From assembly GCA_022414725.1 (NCBI GenBank), contig CM039462.1, positions 79,095,582 through 79,159,581 of the forward strand: a DNA stretch of 64,000 bases, written 5' to 3'. Shown in pieces: positions 15,001 to 25,600 of the stretch (the stretch's first letter is position 1; every line of letters starts with the position of its first letter). The DNA is from Microglena sp. YARC. Taxonomy: Eukaryota > Chlorophyta > Chlorophyceae > Chlamydomonadales > Chlamydomonadaceae. The translations under genes and the position numbers were made by a program. The notes under the pieces were generated by a model that did no database searches, was not told the DNA's origin, and was given only the letters and a program-made list of their open reading frames with translations.

Positions 15001-18000
15001 ATGAATCAAGTGGGTATGTGCCCAAGGTCCTTGTATCAATACAAGGCAGTTCAAGGCTGTACAACAAGCATAATGAATAAAGTAGGTATACGCAAGGCTC
15101 TTGTATCAGTACAAGGTGGTACAAGGCTTTACAACAAGTAAAACGAACCAAGTAGTATGCACCAAGGTCTTCTATCAGTATAAGGTAGTACAGTAAATTG
15201 AATCAAGTGGGTATATGCCCAAGGTTCTTCTATCAATATCAAGCAGTTCAAGGCTGTACAACAAGCATAATGAATAAAGCAGGTATACGCAAGACTCTTG
15301 TATCAGTACAAGGCAGTACAAGACTGTACAACAAGTAAAATGAATCAAGTAGGTATGCGTCCAAGGTTCTTCTATCAGTATAAGGCAGTACAGGGCTGTA
15401 TAACAAGCATAAGAACTAAAGCAAGTATGTGCTCAAGGTTCTTCTATCAGTATAAGACAGTTTTTATGATCCTCTTATCAGTACAAAGCAGTATACGGCT
15501 GTACAATAAGTCGAATGAACAAAGTTATTATGTGCCAAATCCTATATGAGTACAAGCAGGTACAAGGCTGTATAACAAGCAGAATGAACAAAGCGGGTAT
15601 GTGCCCAAGGTCCTTGTTACAGTGCAAGGTAATGCAAGGCTGCACAATGAGCATAATGATTTAAAGTAGATATGTGCCCAAGGTCCTTGTTTTAGTACAA
15701 GGTCAAATAAACTGTACAACAAGTAGAACGCACAAAAGCAAATGTGCGCCCAAGGTCCTTGTATCAATATAAGGCGGTTCAAGGCTATACAACAAGCATA
15801 ATGAAAAACGTAGGTATACACAAGGCTCTTGTATCAGTACAAGGTAGTACAAGGCAGTATAAGGCTGTATAAAAAGCAGAACGAACAAAGCAGGTATGTG
15901 CCCAAGGCTCTTGTATCAGTACAAGGCGGTACAAGGCTTTACAACAAGTAAAACGAACCAAGTAGGTATGCGCCCAAGGTTCTTCTATCAGGATAAGGTA
16001 GTACAGTAAAATTAATCAAGTGGGTATGTGCCCAAGGTCCTTGTATCAATATAAGGCAGTTCAAGGCTGTACAACAAGCATAATGAATAAAGTAGGTACA
16101 CGCAAGGCTCTTGTATCAGTACAAGGCAGTACAAGACTGTACAACAAGTAAAATGAATCAAGTAGGTATGCGTCCAAGGTTCTTCCATCAGTATAAGGCA
16201 GTACAGGGCTGTACAACAAGCATAAGAACTAAAGCAAGTATGTGCTCAAGGTTCTTCTATCAGTATAAGACAGTTGTTATGATCCTCTTATCAGTACAAA
16301 GCAGTATACGGCTGTACAACAAGTCGAATGAACAAAGTTATTATGTGCCCAAGGTCCTTATATGAGTACAAGGCAGTACAAGGCTGTATAACAAGCAGAA
16401 TGAACAAAGCGGGTATGTGCCCCAAGGGTCGCTTGTTACAGTGCAAGGTAATAAAAGGCTGCACAATGAGCATAATGATTAAAGTAGATATGTGCCCAAG
16501 GTCCTTGTTTTTAGTACAGGTCAAATAAAAACTGTACAACAAATTAGAAGCGCACAAAGCAAATGTGCGCCCAAGGTCCTTGTATCAATATAAGGCGGTT
16601 CAAGGCTATACAACAAGCATAATGAATAACGTAGGTATACACAAGGCTCTTGTATCAGTACAAGGTAGTACAAGGCAGTATAAGGCTGTATAACAAGCAG
16701 AACGAACAAAGCAGGTATGTGCCCAAGGCTCTTGTATCAGTACAAGGCGGTACAAGGCTTTACAACATGTAAAACGAACCAAGTAGGTATGCGCCCAAGG
16801 TTCTTCTATCAGGATAAGGTAGTACAGTAAAATGAATCAAGTGGGTATGTGCCCAAGGTCCTTGTATCAATAATAAGGCAGTTCAAGGCTGTACAACAAG
16901 CATAATGAATAAAGTAGGTATACGCAAGGCTCTTGTATTAGTACAAGGTGGTACAAGGCTTTACAACAAGCAAAACGAACCAAGTAGGTATGCACTTAAG
17001 GTTCTTCTATCAGTATAAGGTAGTACAGTAAATTGAATCGAGTGGGTATATGCCCAAGGTCCTTGATCAATATAAGCAGTTCAAGGCCTCTGTACAACAA
17101 GCTAAGAATAAAGCAGGTATACGCAAATCTTGTATCAGTACAAGGCAGTACAAAGACTGTACAACAAGTTAAAATGAATCATAGTAGGTATGCGTTCCAA
17201 GGTTCTTTCTATCAGTATAAGGAGTACAGGGCTGGTATAACAACATAAACTAAAGCAAGATGTGCTCAAGGTTCTTCTATCAGTAAAGACAGTTTTTACT
17301 GATCTCTCTTATCAGACAAGCAGTATACGGCTGACAATAAGTCGAAGATACAAAGTACTCTATGGTGCACAATGATCCTTCTATATGAGTACAAGGCAGT
17401 TACAAGGCTGCTATATAAACAAGCAGAACATGAACAAACGCGGGGTATGTGCCCATCCTTGTTAACAGCTGCAAGTATAATGCTAAGTGCTGGCCACCAA
17501 GATAGCATATATGATACAAGTAGAATATTGTGCCCAGGTCCTTTGTTTGTAGTACAAGGTCAAATAAACTGTACAACAAGGTAGAACGCACTACAAAGCA
17601 AATGTAGCGCCCAAGGTCCTTGTATCAATATAGGCGAGGTTAAGGCTACTACAACAAACAATAATGAAAAACGTAAGGCGTAATAGCAGCCAAGTCTCTT
17701 GTATTCGAGTACAAGGGCTAGTACAAGCAGTATAGTTATAAAAACGTCAGAACGAACAAAGCATCGTATGTGCCCAAGGCCTTTATCAGTACAGGCGTAC
17801 AAGGCTTTACAAACAAGTAAAACGAACCAAGTAGGTAGGCGCCCAAGGAGGTTTCTGCTCCTATCATGCGATTTAAAAGACCCCCGCTAGTTAACAGTAA
17901 AATGAATCAAGTGGGATATGTAGCCCAATGTCCTTGTATTCGAATATAGGCAGTTCAAGGCTGTACAACAAGCATAATGAATAAAAGTAGCTATCTCTCT
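1..18000. repeat. Higher-order satellite array (about 70-bp monomer, about 1014-bp unit)
   Basis: Continuous tandem array from the left edge to the assembly gap. Monomers of about 58-80 bp share the core GTATGTGCCCAAGG, a CTTGTATCAGTACAAGGC-like segment and GGCTGTACAACAAGC. About 14 diverged monomers form a higher-order unit. One landmark monomer starts at 8560, 9574, 10388, 11416, 12230, 13257, 14286, 15298 and 16111, giving units of about 1014, 814 or 1028 bp. Copies between 8.1 and 15 kb are nearly identical. Those at 1-8 kb and after 15.5 kb carry many one-base insertions. Open frames inside it (up to about 195 codons) are satellite translation without recognisable domains. Confidence 0.95.
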
Positions 18001-19000
18001 NNNNNNNNNNNNNNNNNNNNNNNNNNNNNNNNNNNNNNNNNNNNNNNNNNNNNNNNNNNNNNNNNNNNNNNNNNNNNNNNNNNNNNNNNNNNNNNNNNNN
18101 NNNNNNNNNNNNNNNNNNNNNNNNNNNNNNNNNNNNNNNNNNNNNNNNNNNNNNNNNNNNNNNNNNNNNNNNNNNNNNNNNNNNNNNNNNNNNNNNNNNN
18201 NNNNNNNNNNNNNNNNNNNNNNNNNNNNNNNNNNNNNNNNNNNNNNNNNNNNNNNNNNNNNNNNNNNNNNNNNNNNNNNNNNNNNNNNNNNNNNNNNNNN
18301 NNNNNNNNNNNNNNNNNNNNNNNNNNNNNNNNNNNNNNNNNNNNNNNNNNNNNNNNNNNNNNNNNNNNNNNNNNNNNNNNNNNNNNNNNNNNNNNNNNNN
18401 NNNNNNNNNNNNNNNNNNNNNNNNNNNNNNNNNNNNNNNNNNNNNNNNNNNNNNNNNNNNNNNNNNNNNNNNNNNNNNNNNNNNNNNNNNNNNNNNNNNN
18501 NNNNNNNNNNNNNNNNNNNNNNNNNNNNNNNNNNNNNNNNNNNNNNNNNNNNNNNNNNNNNNNNNNNNNNNNNNNNNNNNNNNNNNNNNNNNNNNNNNNN
18601 NNNNNNNNNNNNNNNNNNNNNNNNNNNNNNNNNNNNNNNNNNNNNNNNNNNNNNNNNNNNNNNNNNNNNNNNNNNNNNNNNNNNNNNNNNNNNNNNNNNN
18701 NNNNNNNNNNNNNNNNNNNNNNNNNNNNNNNNNNNNNNNNNNNNNNNNNNNNNNNNNNNNNNNNNNNNNNNNNNNNNNNNNNNNNNNNNNNNNNNNNNNN
18801 NNNNNNNNNNNNNNNNNNNNNNNNNNNNNNNNNNNNNNNNNNNNNNNNNNNNNNNNNNNNNNNNNNNNNNNNNNNNNNNNNNNNNNNNNNNNNNNNNNNN
18901 NNNNNNNNNNNNNNNNNNNNNNNNNNNNNNNNNNNNNNNNNNNNNNNNNNNNNNNNNNNNNNNNNNNNNNNNNNNNNNNNNNNNNNNNNNNNNNNNNNNN
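18001..19000. other. Assembly gap (1000 N)
   Basis: Exactly 1000 undetermined bases, a conventional placeholder length, so the true distance is unknown. The left flank (about 17.0-18.0 kb) is the satellite with dense random indels; the right flank is a degenerate TTGGG tract. Both flanks are difficult sequence, so the join may be unreliable. Confidence 0.98.
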
Positions 19001-19515
19001 CGGGTCGGCGGTTGGGTTAGGTTGGGTTGGGTGGGGTTGGGTGGGGTTGGTTGGGTGAGGATTGGGTATAGGTTTGGGTGGGTGGGTGGTGGGGGGGGGG
19101 GGGTGATAGGTTGGTTGGATTCTTTGAGTTGGTGGGTTGGGTTGGTTTGGGTGTGAGGTTAGGTAAGGTTTGGGTATGGGTTGGGTTTGGGTTGGGTTGG
19201 GGTTGGATTGGGTTGGTTGGGTTGGGTTTGGGTTGGGTTAGGCTGGGTTGGTTGGGTAGGTTGGGTGGGGTGAGGTGGGTGGGGTAAGGTTGTGATAGGT
19301 TGGGATTGGGTTTAACTTCGGCTCGGCGTTTGGGTTTTGGGTTTGGGTGGGGTGGGTTGGGTTATAGGTTGGGTTGGGTGGGTTTGGGTTTGGGTTGGGG
19401 TTGGGTTGGCTTAGGTTGGTTGAGTTTGTTGAGTTGGTGAGGTTGCGGTTGGGTTAATTTTGTTGGGTTGGGTTGAGCTTGGGTTGGATTGAGTTGAGTT
19501 GATTGGATGAGTTTT
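19001..19515. repeat. Degenerate TTGGG G-rich tandem repeat
   Basis: About 500 bp of imperfect GGGTT/GGGTTT repeats with a G run near 19089-19102. The strand is almost free of C. Many G3 runs with short T spacers make G-quadruplex formation plausible. The unit is not the regular TTTAGGG or TTTTAGGG of plant and green-algal telomeres, and the array is irregular, so it is not called a telomere. Confidence 0.8.
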
Positions 19516-22300
19516 GGGTGGTGGTGGTTTGCATGTCAGGCACCCCCGTTTGTGGTGTGTGCGCTGATTTGGTGTAAGGCTGTATTGATTGCAGGGAGTG
19601 TGGAGTGGTGTGCTGGTGAGACAAGTCGTACGTGGTAATTGGTGTGTTGGTATGGTGTGGTGTGGTGCAGGTCTGGTCTCTGTGATGTGTCAGGTTGGGC
19701 AGTGGTCTGGTGTGTGTGGTGATTCGTTGTGGTGTAGTTGGAAAAAGTGGGGGGGTGGGTTAAATCTCCAAAGTTTTTTTGTTTGTGGTGTGGTATGGGT
19801 GGTGTGTTTAAGTGGGGTAGTTTGGTCTAGTTTGGTTTGGTGGGCAGTAAGGAACCCTTGGTCTTAATTGATGGGATCAATTTCTTCAACACAAGGCTGG
19901 GCTCCCTTTTAACCGATTGTTTCCCTGATAAGTTTGAACGCGCTTAGTTGGCCAAGTAAAAACAACTGTGTGAAGTAGAGCGAGACATGTTCGGGATTCG
20001 AAGAATTTGAAGCATGGGTCTGGTGGGAGTGGTGAGGCTGCATCAGAATCCCCAAAAAGTGTCGGCTGGCTTCGACTACACTGTGTGGTCTTGAACGAGG
20101 TTGATATTTGCGCAAGAGATTACGCGTAGGGGTCTTGCTCCCTGATTAGGGGCGGAATGAAAAAACAATAAGATTCGGTTGAGCAGATGAGTGATAGAGA
20201 GAGATAGACTAGGCGTGTTGCAGAAGTCGAGAGGGAAGCTGGTCGAATAGATGGAGATAAGAAGAAGAGAAGAGATGATAGAACATTATAGAACTGAAGT
20301 CCGAATATATTGACAAAAATCGAGGTGAGAAGTTATTGCTAGCTTGACCATCAACATTGACCGACGGCACAGTGACCCGCTCCAGCCTCTGCAGATTGGT
20401 ACTCCGCAGAGAGAGAGAGACAAGAAGAGACGTCCCAAATGAGACAACTGGTAGTACAATAAGGCCATAGATATAGAGGATAACTCCCGAAACCGCAGCG
20501 AATAAAGATACAATAAGAAGAGAAAGGGGAGCTCAGAGATCGATAGAGGGTCAGGATTCATTAGTCGCAACTTGGATCTCTTTATGCGACAGAAGTGGAG
20601 ACTCAGCATACACGGAGGTGAGATTGGGGATATATGAGAGGTAGAAATAGACACAACTTGTGACATGCTTAATATAACCATAGATATTGAGCGGATTTCG
20701 CAGCGACAACTAAAAATATAAAGTTGGTCAAATAACTAGTGAACAATCTTAGGCAACTGGAAGCAAACATTCCACAACACCATCTTTCTTTGAATGAGAT
20801 AGACGGACAACAGGTAGAAGTGGATCGCGAAATCAAGTGTCAGATATTGCCAGTCAAGCTAGAATACCTTTTGGCGAGCAAATCAAAGGCAGCTAAAGAT
20901 GAAGGCTACTCGAGTTTAGATTGAGCAACTATGAAACTAGCTACGCCATCGGGCATGCACTTGGGATGACCAGAATACTTCCAAGAATTCGACATCCTTC
21001 AAATCACTAGCAAGCGCAAGTGAAGGGGGGATAAAAACTGTTAGAACGTATCCAGGCAGTCGGGATTCGCATTACCGATGCGATGCGCAGATAATGAGCA
21101 GACCCTCACGCGTCGCATTAGCTTCACGTGACTCTACGAGTCCTCGGAAGCTTGTCAGGCATGGCGCTAAGTTGTAAATCGATTTATGAAAACGGTCAGT
21201 CACGCGTGTTGGTTGGATTCCAACGTCGGAGGAATTGAAGTGCAGACTCCTGAATGAGGCCAGGGTGCAAGAGTGTGGGGGGAGGAACTGAAAGGGTCCG
21301 AGCGCTCTCTAGGTTTCGTGTTTTGGGCCTAAAAATCAACCTTACCACACAGGCCTACGCTCCCATGTCCTAGACATATTATGGATTGTCCAAGCGGTCT
21401 GGTCCAAAGCTAACCGGAAGATTTCAGGTGAGATTTCAGGTTTCAAAGGTGGCTCTCTGAGTTTAAGCGATCAGAGTGCTGCATAGGGCACGGGCACATT
21501 TGGAGTCATGATAGGGCGCCAGAAAGAATGTCATCATCATATAATCATCATCATATAATAATATCATAGATATCTTCCATCATATTTCATCATCCTCATC
21601 ATCATATCATCATGAATTGAATGAGAATTCGAGTGGAACATCTTCGCATCGACAGAACGTACGCGGTATAATCAGAGCAGATATAGGGACTACAATTAGG
21701 ACTGAAATAAATTATACGACGCATGGGAATGGATCATATACCGGTAAGTTTTTTTTGGACGGCCCCTATTGAGCATGGGTATTGATGCGCTTTTACTACC
21801 CCCCCCCCCACCTCACATTCACCACACAACACACCACACAAAAAACCACAAGTGCGACACAAGACGACTAACCAGTCACGAATGTGAGTGATTCCTGCAT
21901 GACATATATTTGGAACGACTATTTTGGCGTCCTGGCCCAAGCAAACCCTGTGGGAATAGGCAGGCTGCGGATTTCTGCCCTCTTGGTGTTGTTTCTAGTT
22001 ACCTGTAATGTCTCTTTGGCTCCGCTTTTCCGGATCATCTGGTAGGGCGCTTGATCTGCCGTGGTCAATAGGGATTAGTGGCGATGTTCCCTACTCAGTA
22101 GGCACGATTAGGACGACAAAAGTAGGTGCCATGGTAGGTCAAAAAAGTAGGTCCCATATGGAACGAGGCCTAACTCCTTTGCAGGAGTGGCTAACACCAC
22201 TCAATGTATCCTCGGCGGGTTTTGTGTACAAGAGATTCACCTCCTAGGGTGAAATTCCTTTATACAAAGCAAACTAAAAAAGAGCTTGAGGCCAGGCTTG
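19516..22300. other. About 2.8 kb with no recognisable gene
   Basis: Non-tandem sequence. G/T-rich to about 19.86 kb, then mixed composition, with a purine-rich stretch at 20.2-20.7 kb and a CATCAT/ATCATCAT microsatellite at about 21531-21614. Short open frames exist (131 codons on - at 20286-20681; 61 codons on + at 20739-20924; 79 codons on + at 22008-22247) but none shows a domain I recognise. It is probably the intergenic flank of the DIS3 gene with decayed repeats. Confidence 0.5.
22218..22268. repeat. Short imperfect inverted repeat
   Basis: A TTCACC / GGTGAA dyad around the centre TCCTAG is extended outward by TTTGTGTA / TATACAAA, giving arms of about 22 nt with several mismatches. 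It could be a terminator-like hairpin or an element end; nothing nearby decides. Confidence 0.4.
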
Positions 22301-22619
22301 GGGCATGCATGGCGCCATGGGGTCAGGGGAACCTGAATGTGGACTGGTACACGGCCAGGTACGCCTCACTGTCAGGTGGATGATAATGGGCAGCAACAAT
22401 TCGAACCAGGACCCGAAGCCAAGCTTGAAGCTCGGAGTCCCGGACTCGTCTGGCCCTGCGCCCCGCCCCCAGAAAACCCTCGTGCAGCTTCATCCGCAGT
22501 ACACGGTCGATTCCCCCCGACCCCCGATCCGTGCTGTGTTAAGGGCGGCGTGCACTGCATTCCGACTGCTATTCCTCTCTTCACTGTTTCATGGCCTCGT
22601 GCGGACTCTTTGGCTAGCC
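22301..22619 (+). promoter_or_regulatory. Possible 5' flank / 5' UTR of DIS3
   Basis: GC-rich, non-repetitive stretch directly upstream of the candidate first exon. No TATA box or other core-promoter motif is evident. It is assigned only by position, between featureless DNA and candidate exon 1, so treat it as a place to look for transcript starts. Confidence 0.2.
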
Positions 22620-22667
22620 ATGTATCCCGAACATTCTTGAAGAAAATCGGGAAAGGCAAATCCAGAA
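22620..22667 (+). CDS. DIS3: DIS3 candidate exon 1 (N-terminus)
   Basis: The stretch reads RTFLKK in one frame, matching the conserved start of the family (a few residues, then K/R-T/V-F-L/V-K-K), followed by a donor-like GAA|GTAAGC at 22668. ATG at 22620 would start it, but one base appears missing in the CCC run after it and one A appears extra in the AAAA run after the KK codons. With those two indels the exon would end in phase 0, as exon 2 requires. Reading as seen, the frame is broken. Such homopolymer indels are common elsewhere in this window, but the call rests on a short match. Confidence 0.42.
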
Positions 22668-25600
22668 GTAAGCGCTCGCACTGCTGGCACCCCTGCCTCC
22701 CCCCCGCCGCGCCCCCCAACAAAAACAGATGGCCTTGCCAGACTTACTGCTTGGCCAGCGGGCTTGAAGTTCCAAAACTAAAACGGAGGAGGAGAATCTA
22801 GAAAGGGATGCAAGATGCCTGTTGTTGACATGAGAGTGCACTATGCAATGGTATCCCGGCATGCACACGCCTGGTAATGTACAGCCAAATGCACATGCCA
22901 GGCATTCACATGCACAAGTGCGCACCCCTGGCATGCACAGCCAACGTGCACTTGCAAGCAACATGCATGCAGGCACACATGCAGCAACAATGCACTTACA
23001 GGCACATGCACTTGCAGCCACATGCCATGCAGGCACACATGCAAAAGCAAATGCACATACAGGCGGCACATCAGCACATGCAGCCAACATGCACATACCA
23101 GGCGCAGCACATGCATGCAGCCAACATGCACATACCAGGCGGCACATGCACATGCAGCCACATGCACATACAGGCGGCGGCACATGCACATGCAGCCTAC
23201 ATGCACATCAGGCGGCACATGCCATGCCAGCCAACATGCACATACAGGCACACACAGCAGCCAACATGTGCACATTACAGGCCGCGCAATGCACATGAGC
23301 CCATGATGCACTTACTACGCAGGCGCGCACGATGCACTGCAGCACAATGCAATACAGGCACACACATGCAGGCCAACATGCAACATACAGGCGCTGCACT
23401 ATGCACATGCAGCAAATGCACATACCAGGCGCCACATTGGCACATGCAGCCAACATGCAACATACCAGGAGACACAGACACATCAGCAACATCACTACCA
23501 GGTCGCACATGCACATGCAGCCCAACATGCAACATACAGCACCACATGCAATACATCAGCGCGCCAATGGCAGCCAATGGACACATACAGGCACAACATG
23601 CAGACAACTGCACATACAGGATCACACTGCAGCCAAGCATGCACATACCAGGGCTCACATGCATGCAGCCAACATGCCATAACCCAGGCCACACATGCAA
23701 CAACATGCACATACAGGCGCGCACATGCAACATGCGCAACATCCATGCAGGCACACACATGCAGCAACATAGCACATACGAGGCACACACAAGCAGCACC
23801 ATGCATCATCCAGCGCGCACAGGCAGCCAACTGCACCTCAAGCTAATGACATACGAGGCGGCATCATGGCACATGCAGCCAATCATGCACATACAGGCAC
23901 ACACATGAGCCAACATGCACATACCAGGCGTCGCACATGCACATGCAGCCTACATGCAATACAGGCGGCACATCCACATGCAGCCAACATGGCACATAAC
24001 AAGGCGCGCACATGCAAACATAGCAGCAACATGCACATACAGGCGCTGCACATGCACATGCAGCCAACATGCACATAGCCAGGCACACAATGCGCAAGAT
24101 GCCTACAGGCGCGCACATGCACATGAGCAAATGCACATACAGGAACCACATGCACATCCAGGCGCGACGAGCGCCAACATGCACAGTGCAGCCAACATGC
24201 CATGCAGCCAACATGCATATACCAGGCACTCACATGGCAGCCAACTGCCATACAGGCGGGGACACACACATGCGCTAACATGCACATACCGGCGCGCACA
24301 TGCACAGCAGCCAACATGCACATACAGGCACAACATGCACACATGCACATACCAGGCAACACAGCATGCACATAGAGCAACTGCACTTGCCAGGCACCAC
24401 TGCCGCCAACTGCACATACAGGCGCGCACATGTCATGCAGCACATGACATACAGGCACCCATTCAGCAACTCACAGTACTGGCGGCACAGCCGCAACATG
24501 CACTGCAGCCACATGCATCATCGCAACATGCCTACAAGCGCGCAACATGCACATGCAGCAACATGTCGCACAAGCCAGGCACCTCGCGACATGCAGCACA
24601 TGCACAATCAGGCGTGCACATGGCCTGGCAGCAACATGCACATGCAGCCAACATGCTTATGCAGGCAACATGCCATACAGGCCGCGCACATGACATGCAG
24701 CCCATGCCACTGCAGGCACCATGCAGCCAAATGCACATAACCGGCGCGCACATGCACAATGCAGCAACATGCACATACCAGGCGCGCAGATGCACTGGAA
24801 AGCAACATGCACATACCAGGCGCGCTAGCATGCAAATGCAGCGAAATGCACATACACCAGGAGCGCAGCAATGCACATGCAGCTACATGCACATACCAGG
24901 GGCACATGCACATGCAGTCAACAATGCACATACCAGGCACACACATGCAGCAAATGCACAACCAGCGCGCACATGCACATGCAGCAAATGCACGATCCAG
25001 GCGCTACATGCACAGCAGCCAACATGCACAACCAGCACAATCACATGCACAGACATGACCACTACAGGCGGCACATGCACATGCAGCCAACATGCACATA
25101 CAGCGGGCACGATGCACATGGCAGCCAAGAATGCACATACTAGGCGCGACATGCAATGCACAACAATGCACATACACCAGGCACACACATGACAACGATG
25201 CACATAGCAGAGGTGCGCACATGAATGCAGCCACTTGCAAATACCAGCACCACATGCACATACGAGGTGCGCAACAATGCAGCCAACATGCAATCCAGGC
25301 ACACACATGGCAGCCAAATTGCATACCAGGACACACATGCGCAACATCACATACCAGGCGCTTCACATGCAAATGCAGGAACATGCACATACAGGCACAT
25401 TGTGACACATGCAGCCAACATGCACATACCAGGTCGCTGCACGGATGCATGCAGCATACATGCACATGCAGGCAACACATGCAGCGAACATGCATACAGG
25501 CACACAAGAGCAGCAACTGCACATCCAAGGCGCGACAGGCAGCCAACATGCACCTGCATCAACATAGAAATACCAGGCGCGACATTGCACATGCAGCACA

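Noticed and set aside
17977..19020. 347-codon frame across the N gap
   Set aside because: Its length is made of undetermined bases; only a few real codons at each end.
19001..19515. Chromosome-end telomere
   Set aside because: Irregular TTGGG, not a regular telomere unit, and other sequence continues on both sides of it.
20286..20681. 131-codon minus-strand membrane-like protein
   Set aside because: Hydrophobic, Leu/Ser-rich translation of a purine-rich strand; no recognisable family, conserved motif or supporting context.
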